Positions 10,740 to 22,182 of a stretch of DNA of 64,000 bases are shown one piece after another; position 1 is the first letter of the stretch; every line of letters begins with the position of its first letter. Origin of the DNA: Anastrepha obliqua (taxonomy: Eukaryota > Arthropoda > Insecta > Diptera > Tephritidae); assembly GCF_027943255.1 (NCBI RefSeq), contig NC_072896.1:119505879-119569878 (forward strand), written 5' to 3'. Under the pieces are notes generated by a model. It was given only the letters and a program-made list of their open reading frames with translations. It did not search any database and was not told where the DNA came from. Both the position numbers and the translations under genes were made by a program.

Positions 10740-11599
10740 GAAAACACGATTGCGCCTTTCGAATTCGCCGTGTCGTAAGAACTCATGAATAAGCAAGCAA
10801 AAGAACCGGGAATTAGTTGTTTGTGAAGAGTAGAGTAGGCGTAAGCAATGGAAACAACCAAACACGGCGTCTTCCGCATAAAAACGCAAACAAACTGCAT
10901 TTTGAGGCTTTATATTCATTTGTGCTCTCACAATTTAGCACACGGCACTTCGTTTTCATTACTTTGATTTGTTTAAATTTCACAAATCAAAATACTATCA
11001 AGCCATTCACTGAATTTTCACAAACATGAAAATTCTCCTACATTTGATTGTTTTGTATTGCGAAGGGAGCTGACGTCAGACTTGTCAAAATCGCGAAACG
11101 AATAAAGTAACTGTTTTTTAATGGTGCCACCTTAGATACTCAATTCGCCTTGGCTGTTAGCCCAGAATGAAAAAACGCGAATTCAATCTTTGTTTTCGCC
11201 TTTCCCAACACGTTGCTTTGACAATCAAACGTACAAAACATTGTTGTTGGTCTAGTACCACCAACTTTAATGAAAGGCCCTTGGTGTATACCTATCTACA
11301 AACACAAATATACGTATATGTGTGTATGTAGTCCCATATGGGGTTAAGTCGTTTATTTCCATTGCATGAATTGTCCTTAGGATTGACTTTGACTACTTAT
11401 GAGCTCAAATACAGGGCTTAGATAAGCGCAATGCATTTATATTTATACCCAACTCCATAGCCTCTACGAAGCAAATACCGTTAATGTGTAATGAAGATTC
11501 ACATCCGGCGCGAGGGGACCCAGCCATTTTAACTCCCGATCAAACGACAAATAGAGGAACAATTGAGTAAAAATTAACCACTACGGGTATAGACGTGAA
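10740..11599. other. noncoding, no gene seen
   Basis: Only short, unsupported open frames. A CA/TG-rich patch lies at about 11300-11330. Confidence 0.45.
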
Positions 11600-12075
11600 G
11601 TGTTGTTAAACTGCAGTATTGGAATTTGTAGTTACAGTCAAACTGCACTGAGAGCCCCTGCCAACCCACGGTGCGCTTCGAAATTAGTCAGTGAATGTAA
11701 GACAAAACTGACCAATGTTGCAAAACACAACAAAGTTTGTCTTATTTGGGTGTCTGGACATTGTGGTTATGCAGGGAACGACTTAATGGGAAGACGTTGC
11801 TCAGAGTTGGACTCCTGCAGAGTAGCCAAATGCTTTCTGAAAGAACCAAATAGGAAATTAGCGATTTTTCGCGTAAAACTTAATAGGAAGGATCAGTACC
11901 CCAGATGAGTGTAATCACAGGGCACAATGCCGGGCAGCATATGGCTACTATGGGAATCATTGGCAACCAAATGTGCCTATCCTGCCGTGAGAATGAGGAC
12001 ACTGCAGAGCATTTTTTCTGTGGCTGAAGCAGACCTACGCTGTTTGCTGCGTATGGATAAGGTTGTATTGCTGTA
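11600..12075 (+). pseudogene. LINE RNase H and C-terminal zinc-knuckle fragment
   Basis: The frame around 11690-11800 reads KLTNVAKHNKVCLIWVSGHCG, with the IWVxGHxGxxGNxxxD pattern of the RNase H domain in I/LOA-group non-LTR retrotransposons (here GYAGNDLMG, the catalytic ADE replaced). Further on, in another frame, are GHNAGQHMATMGI and CLSCRENEDTAEHFFC, the Cys/His motif that closes such ORF2 proteins. At least one frameshift and stops are present, and the reverse transcriptase is absent, so it is a dead 5'-truncated copy. The LINE at 19225-20575 has the same domain order. Confidence 0.8.
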
Positions 12076-12908
12076 CTGCTGTAATTTGGTTCAATCGGTA
12101 ACTTTTTTCTTATAGTTGCTTTGACAGGAAATCCTATGGCAAGCAGATAATAATTGTTAATGATAATCGTGGACAAACTCTTCATTAAATTTTTGATAGA
12201 AATAATTTTCTGCGGCTTCACATTTATTTGAAATAAAAAACTAAAACACAACTATTTTGCTTAAAAATGAGATAGCGATATGAATTTTCTCGTCAACCGT
12301 TAAATTTACTTTGCAACTCAGCTAAGTTCCAAACCAAAAGCAATGGGTGTGTGCATATTTTAAGTATCTACACAAAGGCGATGCCAGAGAACGTAAATTC
12401 ATATGAATTCACATGCTAAGCACAGGGTGTATCTTCGACATTAAATTCGTCAGTATTTGGAATAAAAAAACCTAATATACAAAAAGTGGCAACAATATAG
12501 TAAGAGGATAGCCATAAATTTGAGTTCGCAAATTTTGTAAACGAAGGTAAAATAAAATAAAATATGGAGTTAACCACATGTAGGTACATAATCCATTTTT
12601 TTTTTTCAATATGAAAGACTTCGAATTGTATCATAAATTTTGTAGCAAGAAAAGCGACTGCATTAAAAGTTGAAATATCGAAAAATTGTAATGAAGAAGC
12701 AAATAGAAGGATTTATACAGGCTCTATAATAGTATTTATTTTACTTCTTGCATGGAGCATTTTAACTAAAAATTAATTGCACCTAATTCTTCTTTTACAC
12801 GAGTTTTTTTGGAATTCAACTTTTTACAGGATAGATATGCTCTCAAAAAATTCGCGTAAAAAGAGAATGAGATGAAAACGCTATCCAAAACTTATTGTTG
12901 GAGTTCAC
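12076..12908. other. AT-rich noncoding, no gene seen
   Basis: No supported features up to the TTAA at 12909. Confidence 0.45.
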
Positions 12909-12912
12909 TTAA

Positions 12913-14329
12913 GGGGACAGTTACCTGTAAATGGCCATATTTTCCCTGATTTTCATTAAAATTATTTAAAATGAAGAAGTCAATATTTTTTTTTTTTAAA
13001 CTGGCATACAGTTTATTTATACATAAAAATAATATAATTTTTTTTTATTTAAATCATTTAAAATGGCGAATGTACTCCCAATTCTTCCCAGGAGGTCGCA
13101 GCGGGGCTTCTCAATCGGCGGGCATTGTAGCATCGGCGTCAGAGACCTGAATACAAAAAACCAAGATTTTTTTTGTTCTTCATGTCACAATTTCTATATG
13201 AATTAAAAACAATGGGGAAACAAATCGCGGAATAAATTGCTTCAAAAACAAAAAAATGAATTTTAGGACGAATTTTCCTACTATTTTTGCTTCGAAAAAA
13301 TTATTTTTTCGAAAATTTTTCAATTCACATAGAAAGTGCAAAATTTCAGGGAGATCGCTCATTAACTTTTCTAGTTATCGTGTACGCCAATTCGAAAAAT
13401 TTGGTTTTGAGAAAAACGCGTCTGAAGTTTGAATACAACGTAACTATGCCTCTCCCAGCGCTCGAACGCAAAGCATAGAGTCGTCACGGTTGACGATCTA
13501 TAATCTAGAAAGACTTAAATTTACGTTCTAACATTTTTTTCACATATTCTTAAGGGGGGGCCTGCTTTGGAGGCTTCAAAAATCGATTTTTTCGTGGATT
13601 TGTTTGGGAAGGAAAGAAATATTCAATTGAAACGAAACTTTCAGGTGTTGTTGTTATATATTTCAGCAGTCTTCTCCCATTTTTTCATTAAAATATGTGC
13701 CATATTATTCCTGGTACAAGCATTTTGCCGAGGCGCCTCGAGTGTGCATGTGTCGCGCGGCGGGAAAGATGCAGGTCCCAATTTTCATCTGAAACCAAAA
13801 ACCCAAAAAACTTTTTATTTTAGTATAGTATAGCTTCTAGTTAAACCACGAAAATTAAAGAAAAAGTGAGAAATTGAAGAATTTTTTGTTAATTAAACAA
13901 AAATTCATTTTTTTGGAAAAACAAATTCACTTCAGATGGTTTAAAAACTGGGTTAATCATAACTTTCCTAAGGTTTTTTAGGTTCAACTAGAAGAGAATT
14001 TAATTCCGAATGCAATCAATGTTCTTTCTTTCTATCTTTCCCACCAATTAGGAAAAATCGTAAAAATAAAAAACCGAGAAATCGCACGTCAAATCCGCTC
14101 GTATACCTTCTCGACGCTTGCTCACAATTTCTTCTGTAACTGCGAAAATATTTTGAATTTGCTTCTGAAATTTTGAGGACACATTGTTGGATAGTTTGGG
14201 AAGGCATTTATGCAAAACAAAAATATCGATTTTTTGAAGCCTCTAAAGCAGGCTCCCCCCTTAAAGGATAATAGTAACATTTTATGAAAGAAAAATTTTT
14301 TTTTCGAAATTTTACAGGCATCTGTTCCC
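12913..14329. mobile_element. TTAA-flanked nonautonomous DNA element (outer), carrying a nested one
   Basis: Left end GGGGACAGTTACCTGTAAA after TTAA (12909-12912); right end, read inverted, GGGAACAGATGCCTGTAAAA after TTAA (14330-14333). These are imperfect terminal inverted repeats with a TTAA target duplication, as in piggyBac or Kolobok superfamilies. Without the nested element (13554-14260) it would be about 0.7 kb. No transposase is encoded. It contains TTTTGAGAAAAACGCGT at about 13405, which also occurs in the TTAA element at 56346 (near 56871). Confidence 0.72.
13554..14260. mobile_element. TTAA-flanked nonautonomous DNA element (inner, nested)
   Basis: Ends GGGGGGGCCTGCTTTGGAGG and, inverted, GGGGGGAGCCTGCTTTAGAG, continuing with GCTTCAAAAAATCGAT on both sides, give inverted repeats of about 40 bp. 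They are flanked by TTAA at 13550-13553 and 14261-14264. The interior has no coding capacity that I recognise. It sits inside the outer TTAA element and so inserted later. Confidence 0.85.
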
Positions 14330-14333
14330 TTAA

Positions 14334-14899
14334 ATAATTCTTTCTTTTATAACTTTTTTATTATTTTATAACTTTAAGGTTTATACTATTTAATTTTATT
14401 TAATTATATATTTTACATTACTCTATGTAACTTAATTTTACCTCATATATAAATGCACCCCAAATTCAAGTCACATCCGGCAGCCTTAGCCACAGATTGC
14501 AACTCTGCCATTTGACAGCTGTGCCAAAATGCGCCTATTCACAATAATCGCTTTCCGCTCAGCGTTGCATCCTGTCGCTATTCATAGTAAAAAATATTAG
14601 GCCAATAAATAGAAGTTTATTAAATAAAATGCAATTAATTATGCAATTCAAACGCTTGGATCTCTAATATACACTTAAAAAAATTTATAGCATTTGTCCA
14701 TAACATCCTTTCATAGAAACATTCAGTTAAAAAAAATATTGTGCATTGCTCAGCTTAGATCCGCTTTCAAAATGATACCTGAAAGAAACAGTTTATATTC
14801 GTCCGACGAGCGACACGGACGCAATAATAAAGTGCAACAAATACGCGACGGTAACATTTGAGTGAAGTCGTGAAAAGTGGTGGTAGTAAATTGATGAAA
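14334..14899. other. noncoding DNA upstream of a possible exon
   Basis: AT-rich with a more balanced patch at 14460-14580. Could hold a promoter for the candidate exon that follows, but no TATA box or initiator can be chosen with confidence. Confidence 0.3.
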
Positions 14900-15511
14900 A
14901 TTAGTCTCTCCCACTTCTATTGAAAAAAAATTGAATATAAATGAAATTAGCAAACATATTAAGCAAATGAAAAGTGGGAAATTCGCAGTGCAAAGTGCAG
15001 TAGAAAGTGTGCAATTGCCAATTGAGTTTGTGGTTGTACAAGAAAAAATCACAAATCGGTGAGAAAGGCGAAGGAGTGAAAGAAAAGTGTACGCAAAACA
15101 AGAATTTTTTGTGTACTCCACAAGCGAGCGCGAGCGTACGAAGCAGCGGCGAAGAAGCCTGCCATCGCGCCGTCACAGAAAATCAAAGTGAAAAAGGAAA
15201 ACGAGCGAAAAATAGTGAAGTAGGAAGGAAAATCCTTAAACAAAAATCAGGAAAATTTGTATTTTGAGCGAAAAAAACACAATAGTGTAAAATTTACGTT
15301 TTCGCCAGTGTCAATGTGTGTGTGTATGTTGTAGGTGTATATGCATGTATTTATGTGAAAATTTCGAAAAGTGAAAAGTGCATGCATTGCATTGCATTCC
15401 AATGTGCCAGCTAAGTACAACAACAACAACCGACCAACCAACCAAAAATTTGTGCAGTTGTGTAAAGAGTGGTGCTTTAAGTGTTGGGCAAAAAAAGTAG
15501 CCGTTGAAGTG
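14900..15511 (+). other. candidate untranslated exon of a + strand gene
   Basis: The sequence has the look of a fly 5' UTR: repeated GAAAAGTG/AAAGTG words, CAACAACAAC runs, stop codons in all frames and few ATGs. It ends at a good 5' splice site, GAAGTG|GTAAGCATA, after 15511. The 5' limit is not defined. No downstream coding exon could be tied to it. Calling it an exon is inference from composition and one splice site. Confidence 0.3.
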
Positions 15512-16001
15512 GTAAGCATACAAACAAGCGCTAAAGTAAAGCTCATGGCATGAAAAATTTTAATATTAAATAAAATATTCACAAAATTGAGAGAGAGATA
15601 AAAGGAATACAAAAAAAAAAATAGAAAAGAAGAAATAGCGTTTGGGGTTTTGTCTGCGCTGCTTCAGTTCAGCTACACTCATATAAGTGTATCCGTTTGT
15701 GAATGTGTAAGTGTTTGTGTGCGTGAACGGATTATTGGATTATTACCTGTTTCGCTTCTTCTGTCAGTGCTGTTTGCAGCGACAGCGAAACTCGTCGACG
15801 TCGACGTCAACGTCAACGGCAACGCCGCCGAACACCGACATTTGGCCAGCACAGCGACCTGACATTTTTTCGGCTTTGCTTTACGGATTATTCGTCGCCG
15901 CTTGCCGCAACCATAGTTGGTTCATACCACCGATTTGCCCACAAAATATGCAGCAGAAGCACCAGCATCGCCAGCTTCATCAACATTAAAGCATTAATGG
16001 T

Positions 16002-16040
16002 ATGGCAGAGACAGCTAACGACCGCATCGCCACATTAAAT
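16002..16040 (+). CDS. possible first coding exon, 13 codons, very tentative
   Basis: Following UTR-like sequence (15640-16001) the ATG at 16002 opens MAETANDRIATLN and meets GTAAATATT at 16041, a weak but possible donor. The peptide is not recognised. It is listed because a short start exon after a long leader is common in fly genes; an RNA-seq junction would decide. Confidence 0.2.
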
Positions 16041-17144
16041 GTAAATATTATTTTTTGTCTTCACATTTTTACAAGTGTTTAGGTGCATAGATATGTATGT
16101 TGGTTGGTTGGTTGGTACTCAACTAACCTGTCCAATTACATGCCATTTTTATGTTTTTTATGCCCTAATGAGTTACCAACATATTTCATTGACTGTCGCA
16201 TAGGCAGACTTGGTGTGTTTTCGAGTATGTAAAAAATTCACAAGAAAATTCGGTTCCAGGCTTATTGCAACGAAATACGAGTACTAAATGGCTGCCTTAA
16301 AATTTGAGCAAATTTGCAAGAAAGTCGATCAAATATTGGTTTGGATTTGCAAGTGAGCTCGAAATACTACAAGCAAGCAATGAAGCAGTTGAATAAATTA
16401 ATTTTTTGTTTTTGTTCGCCTAATATTTTACACATTAATAAATTAAACGAGCTCAAGGCTGGCCGATTTTTTTTTTTTTTTTTTTTTTTTTTTTGAAAAT
16501 TGATGAAGCAACTGTAGTCAAAGCGGCAGCAGTTGTAGCTGCTGTTTCGGCAATCAACCACAACTCATTACTATTCTTTCTAGACTTCAGCCAGCAGTGA
16601 ATACATTAATTAGCAGTCAGAGTGAATCGCAAGATTTGATTTAAAAAATATTCTTGTATATTAGAATTTTTATTTACCACATAGCAGAGCACTAAAATGT
16701 GTTCAGAAAAAAATATTGGGTTGTATATTGTGAAAATTTTAATGCATTTTAGAAAATACTATGAGCTGAGCTCTATGTTAGGTTAGGTTAGCCCCTTGCC
16801 TCGCTCCCTAAATCAACTTAATAAATGAAAAGTTAGTTATGATAGAAACATTGCCGACATCTTTCGGCTTGGGTACTAAACTTGATTTATATTTCAGTCG
16901 GGCAAATCTACCTTTTTAACTAATTTCTCGGTTACCTTAAAGAGCCAAACTTTAGATTTAAAGACCACTTTTTTTAATTTCTTACTCTTGGCTAGACAAA
17001 TAATTAAATTCAACAAATTTAATAAATACAATTTTTTTTTTTTCAAAAATAAAATGTTTTTAATGTTTCAAAGTGACCCGTGGAAAGTCTTTGACGAAGG
17101 AAGAGAAAGGGTAAAGTGGAACTTACCAGGATATGCATGCAGGG
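16041..17144. other. noncoding; poly-T tract and short TTAGG run
   Basis: Contains a T run of more than 20 at about 16468-16494 and GTTAGGTTAGGTTAG at about 16776-16790. No gene supported. Confidence 0.45.
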
Positions 17145-17602
17145 TGATTCGAAAGGTGTAATATCGACAATTTCATAAACAAAGGTGACCAGAGTGGTTC
17201 CATGAAACGATCGGGAATGACGCTGCTGGGTAATGATTGAGCAAAAAGGGAGATCAAAAAGTCGCTGTTATTGTAGACATGCGTTAGAGGAAGTAGTTGA
17301 GGAAATGCGATTGGGAATAGGGGTACGACGAGTGCAGCAAATAATGAATAAAAATTTCAATCTTGCCTATTAAAATGAACGTGGCAAATCTATGCTCTTA
17401 TCGAGACACTAACTAGTTCGGCTCCGATTTGTAGAAAAGCACAAATTTTGTGATCAGGAATGTAAAACGGTTTTGTTTATGGATGAAAAGATGTTTAATT
17501 TGAATGGTTCGGATGGTGGGCATAAATATTTACGCTCCAGAAATTCTACCCAAATAGTAAACTGAGTGGACTAGGAGGCATCGGGCAGAATGAAACTACT
17601 CA
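17145..17602 (+). pseudogene. Tc1-type transposon remnant, 5' part
   Basis: Begins with CAGGGTGATTCGAAAGGTG, which looks like a terminal repeat, and encodes broken pieces including VEEMRLGIGVRRVQQIMNK (HTH region) and VLFMDEKMFNLNGSDGGHKY (first catalytic Asp in a DEK context). The frame is interrupted many times. It stops at the insertion of the DD41D element (TA at 17603) and seems to resume at 18861. Confidence 0.65.
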
Positions 17603-17604
17603 TA

Positions 17605-18858
17605 CAGGGTGGCTGATGAAAGCCGCTACCAAAAAAAAATTGAATAACTTCTTTTCTTTTATTGGATAACTGGGACACGCAAACAAGAATTTGGATAGTC
17701 CGCCGCTATCACGCACTGGAGTCCGTAGTTTTGGTACAGAGAGAGTACAGGCGGATGTTTGGCGGCGATCCGCCGAGCAGATGGACCATAATGAGACTGG
17801 TGAATAATTTTGCTGAGCAAGGAACAGTCGCAAGAAGGCCTTATCATCGAAACCCACCTGTTCGGACGGAGGAAACGATCGCTGCTGTAGCTGCAGCTAT
17901 ACAAAGCAATCCAAGGGTTTCAACAAGAAGCTTATCTGCTCAACTTGGTGTCAGCCGACAGTCTTTGCAAACAATAATGCACAAAGATTTAGACTTATTT
18001 CCCTACAAAATTCAAATGGTTAACAAACTGAATGCAGCAGACTTGCCGATTCGCTTGGAATTTTGCCGGAAGATCCTGCAAATGGTGGAAGAAGACCAAA
18101 ACATGTTAAACTGCCTTTTCATGTCTGATGAGGCCCATTTCGATTTAAACGGCAATGTGAACAAACAAAATTGTCGAATATGGAGTACTTCTAACCCACA
18201 GATACTCCACGAGACGGAATTGCATCCTCTTCGCGTGACAGTGTGGTGTGCGGTTTCTTCACGCTGTATTGTCGGGCCTTATTTTTTTGAAGAAAATGGT
18301 CACACCGTTACGGTTACTGGAGACCGTTATTTGAAAATGCTGAAAGAATTTTTCTATCCAGAACTACGCCGAAAGAGAATTCCCCTCAACTCTGTGTGGT
18401 TTCAAGAAGATGGGGCAACGTCTCACATAGCCCAGACTGTTATGACAGAGTTGCGACGAAAATTTCCCAATAAACTGATTTCAAGAAACTCCGAATTTCG
18501 TTGGCCCCCCAGGTCGCCTGACCTTACTGCACCTGACTTTTTCTTGTGGGGTTTATGTAAACAAGAAGTTTATAAAACAAAGCCAACAAATTTGGATGAA
18601 CTAAAACAATCCATTCGGGCAACAATTGCGGCTATTCCTGTCGCAACTCTCAAAGCAGCAATGAACAACTTTTTACTAAGATGCCGCACTTGTGTCAACG
18701 AGCATGGGGGGCATTTAAATTCAATTATTTTTAAAACTAGTTAAGCTACATTTAATAAAATTTAATGAACTTCAACTTAAAAAAAAATAAATGAATTCCA
18801 TACCCTAAAAAAAAGTTATTTGAGTTTCTTAATGTAGCAAAATTCATCAGCCACCCTG
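17605..18858 (+). mobile_element. complete DD41D (rosa-type) mariner, intact ends and ORF
   Basis: Inverted ends CAGGGTGGCTGATGAA (17605) and its complement TTCATCAGCCACCCTG (ending 18858) are flanked by TA at 17603-17604 and 18859-18860. The length is 1254 bp with one uninterrupted transposase gene. This is the least decayed transposon in the window and may be functional or recently so. Confidence 0.95.
17662..18744 (+). CDS. DD41D mariner transposase, apparently intact, 360 aa
   Basis: Cut-and-paste transposase acting in the nucleus on its own inverted repeats. The start ATG lies 57 bp inside the left end. Residues about 8-55 and 68-112 form two helix-turn-helix DNA-binding regions (WIVRRYHALESVVLVQREY; VSTRSLSAQLGVSRQSLQTI). 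The RNase H-like core has Asp156 in FMSDEAHFDLNGNVNKQN, Asp250 in WFQEDGATSHIA and Asp292 in SPDLTAPDFFLWG, giving 41 residues between the last two, the DD41D signature of the rosa group known from tephritid flies. It ends EHGGHLNSIIFKTS and a TAA. No stop or frameshift is seen over the whole length. Activity is not shown by sequence alone. Confidence 0.94.
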   Translation: MDNWDTQTRIWIVRRYHALESVVLVQREYRRMFGGDPPSRWTIMRLVNNFAEQGTVARRPYHRNPPVRTEETIAAVAAAIQSNPRVSTRSLSAQLGVSRQSLQTIMHKDLDLFPYKIQMVNKLNAADLPIRLEFCRKILQMVEEDQNMLNCLFMSDEAHFDLNGNVNKQNCRIWSTSNPQILHETELHPLRVTVWCAVSSRCIVGPYFFEENGHTVTVTGDRYLKMLKEFFYPELRRKRIPLNSVWFQEDGATSHIAQTVMTELRRKFPNKLISRNSEFRWPPRSPDLTAPDFFLWGLCKQEVYKTKPTNLDELKQSIRATIAAIPVATLKAAMNNFLLRCRTCVNEHGGHLNSIIFKTS

Positions 18859-18860
18859 TA

Positions 18861-19030
18861 TTTGTTTCATTAACACCAAATTTGACTTTCTTTACTATAC
18901 ACAACTGCTACTTGAGATTTTGGTCAGCTTTGGGTGGGAAATAGTCACGCCAGAATATATAACATTTCCTGCAAGAAAATGCCGCCATTTATCGCTAACG
19001 CGAGACTAAAGAGTTTCTGTAGTCTAGAGA
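18861..19030 (+). pseudogene. Tc1-type remnant, 3' part after the DD41D insertion
   Basis: Near 18970-19025 the frame reads LQENAAIYR, then RETKEFL, resembling the second catalytic Asp block (QDNAxIHxS) of Tc1-type enzymes. Orientation and order continue from 17145-17602, so the DD41D element probably landed in this older copy. Confidence 0.45.
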
Positions 19031-19224
19031 AACTTTTAGAGAATTTAATTCTAACTTGAACCTCAAGGTTTTACGTCAGGCCTTAAATCTGGAAAACCAA
19101 ATACTGAATGCGGTATGGAACATTGAATGTCGGTTGTTCAAACAGGCATTTCGCCAAAATTTTTTCTCCTGATAAAAGATTTGCCAAAAAAAAAATCGAT
19201 ATCTGCTAAAAAAACCTCTATAAA

Positions 19225-20575
19225 TTTCTATAGATATTCTGGGATCTCAAGCCACGTGTCATACTTTGGATGTACAACTTAGTGGTTCTGCCAATTTTGG
19301 TATACGGTTGCCTAGTTTGATGGGTAGCTCTTCAGAAGGGCTACAACACCACTAAATTAGAGAGAGCGCAGAGAACTGCATGTGTGGGCATCACTGGTGC
19401 TTGTGGAACATGACCCACTGCTGCGCTCAACGTTATTCTGCACCTACTTCCTGTGAATCTGCAGGTTAAATCCATTGCTGCTCAGAGCGCTATCAGGTTG
19501 AAGGAGCTTGGTCTCTGGAGACAATTTCCTGTAGGACATAGTAGCATCTTGAAGCACATCTCCCCTTCCTTCTCTGTTCTTCGCACTGATCTCTCCATCC
19601 GCAAACTGCGATTTGAGGGTTGTGCTAGGGCTATCTTTCCGAGCAGGCAAGACTGGAACTGGACTGGCACAGATATAGGTACCTCTGTTTTCACTGACAG
19701 ATCCAAGATGGAATCTGGAGTGGGAGCGGGTGTTTACTCTAAATCAGCCAGCATTAAACTGCCGGAAACGAGCAGCGTTTTTCAAGCAGAGGTGTTCGCG
19801 ATCCTGCAGGCATGCAAAATGCTTCGGGATCGCTGTTGGGAGGGAAACATTAATATTTTTTCCGATAGTCAAGCTGCAATCATGTCGTCGCTATTGCAGC
19901 TCTCTTCTCGTTAACTCCTGTAAGGAGGAACTCAAACATCTCGATCGAGCAGGAAACATCTCCCTTATCTGGGTTCCTGGGCACAGGAATATAGAGGGAA
20001 ATGAAATTGCGGACGAGCTTGCCCAGAAGGGGTCGACAGAACCGGTTTCAGCTGTCGCCCTCTCAGACATCGGTGTCCCTTTGTCCGTTGTTAAAGGGAA
20101 ACTACACAATTTCTTTCTCAAAAAAGCGCAAGAAAGATAGAGATCTGTCTCATGTCCGTCTCTCACTATGGCCTCAATATGATAGAAACAGAACGCTTAA
20201 GGTGTTGGGAATCCCCCGCCATTCAAATTCCAAACTCATTACGGTGTTCACTGATCGCTGGGTGATCGGTACTCATGCGGAGAGGCTTGGAATTCCGTAC
20301 AACCCCTATTGCAGAAGCTGTGGGGATCCTGCAGAGAAAGAGACAGTTGAACGTTTTCTCTGCAAATGTCCGGCTCTGGCGGCTAGGCGCTTGAGATTCC
20401 TTAGCGTGCCCTTTCGGGATGACTTGAAGAAATTCTCCAGCCTAGATCCCTTTTCTCTCCTCCACTACATCAACAGAACTGGATGGCTGTATAAGGTTTT
20501 CTCTTCCCAAAAATTTTTCTTTGCACTGGTAATGGTCCACGTTATGGTATCGATGGAAAGTGCTACTTGAAGTGT
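19225..20575 (+). pseudogene. I/LOA-type LINE ORF2: end of RT, RNase H, zinc knuckle
   Basis: Successive frames encode LWDLKPRVILWMYNLVVLPI and LERAQRTACVGITGA (post-RT connection), VILHLLPVNLQVKSIAAQSA, then the RNase H domain: TSVFTDRSKMESGVGAGVY (first Asp; the usual TDGSK has become TDRSK), QAEVFAILQACKML (Glu), INIFSDSQAAI (Asp), and IWVPGHRNIEGNEIADELAQ (last His/Asp). The C-terminus has CRSCGDPAEKETVERFLCKC. At least three frameshifts or stops split it. Upstream RT is missing, as expected for a 5'-truncated copy. It ends with a short UTR and a TACC tail. Confidence 0.88.
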
Positions 20576-20597
20576 GCCTGTGGCACTCTTGCCATTT

Positions 20598-20618
20598 TAC
20601 CTACCTACCTACCTACCT
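20598..20618 (+). repeat. TACC tail of the LINE
   Basis: Five TACC units directly after GTGGCACTCTTGCCATTT. Tetranucleotide tails are typical of this LINE group and mark the 3' terminus. Confidence 0.75.
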
Positions 20619-22182
20619 GGACGCATTTTGTAAGCTCATGCGCTCCAATTAGCGGTCTTCTTTCAAGCAGGAAAATTTGTGGCCCATTTTCTCTTTACAG
20701 ACTTTACTCAGCGCTGACATTCTTTCGAAAAAGGACCCCACTTTAGGTTTGGTTAATGAATTTTTTCTTTTAATAATTTCTTGTTTACTCTAAACTTCTA
20801 TAAAAGATGCAAAAATTTGGTTTTTAATTTCTTAATGCACCGCCCGCTTACTCTTGACTCGCAGGGTCTAAAATCTCAACAGCAAGCGCACTTTTTTGGC
20901 ATTTTAAAATTATTATTGTTAACAATGCATCTTCACTTTTTATCCAATTCTGCTTGGTTTGAATTTCAGTTCGATGCAATTCATTCTCAATGTCTTCCTT
21001 TTCTTTCTCCACTGTGCCAGCGCTCAGGATATGATTGACGTTCCTTCACAGAATTTCTAACGAGTTTCGCGTGATTTCATCGTATTTTTTTGTATTTACG
21101 GTATGTGAAAACTTCGTTCTCTGCGTCATTAGCAACATTATTTGACAAGCAGCAATAATAATAATAGACTTGCCAAAAACAACAAAACCAAAACAAAAAA
21201 AAAAACAAAAAATCAAATATGAAAAATATAAAAACATAATTGAATGCACAAATTGTTGGCGTTGCATGCAGCGTACACGTACTTACGAGTAAGCACACCA
21301 AAAGCAAGTACATAAATACTTTGCCGACATTACCGCCTGCCATTACCATTACTTCCAGTTGGCGGTGCTCAGCTCATTTGCAATGGGGTCAAGGTAGCCG
21401 CGAATGGTGAGCAAAGCGCCTTAACGTTACGCTTTTGCTTTGCTTCACTTTGCATGTTGCAACTGTTTATTTGGCTATTTTTATTGTTCTTGTGCGAATG
21501 TGTATGTGTGTGTATGTGTTTTTATTGTTCAACGCTTTTGTATTATTGTCAATGATATTGTTGCCTTAATGCATCCATAATATGGCGAGTGCACGTGAGG
21601 AAATACCACCACCACCTGCCGCACGGCTAAAGGAAAAAACAAACAAAATCAAATCAAAAAAGACATGCATACCCATGCACGTACATGCACATATACTTAC
21701 ATACATGTTTGCATACTTACATATACAAGAAGCACTCATTTGTGCAAAAGCTTAGAATCATGCGAAAGTGCGCGTACTGGAACCAACAGATGCATACGCA
21801 CGTGGATACAGTGGCATGCGGTTTTATAGAGTCACACACCTCAGAAAGTTTGAGGTACCTTTCAACCGCCCAAAAGCCAAAGCTACACCATTGAGTGTGC
21901 CTGAAAACGGTTGAATGACCTAAAGCGGACGAACTGCCGAACTGCAGTTAAACTACAGATAAAAAATCACAGATCGGGATGACTAGCAAGTGAGCGCTAC
22001 GCTTTTTGAGTTAAATCAAGTAAATGTTAACTAAGTAAAGTGAATTTATTAAGTAGAGCGCAGAGACTTATTGGCAAGGTTTGGCAATTTATTTCTTTTT
22101 TATTTAATTTTTTTTTGTCTATATTTTAACATTCATTCTCTTATTTTTTTAGTTAATTTTTTATAAAATAATAGTACATTTG
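20619..22182. other. noncoding, no gene seen
   Basis: Includes TG-rich and TACA-rich simple sequence at 21498-21530 and 21660-21730. No supported exon on either strand. Confidence 0.45.

Noticed and set aside
16776..16790. GTTAGGTTAGGTTAG, resembling the insect telomere repeat TTAGG
   Set aside because: Only three units in ordinary intergenic DNA; short TTAGG runs are common in fly genomes and Diptera have lost TTAGG telomeres.
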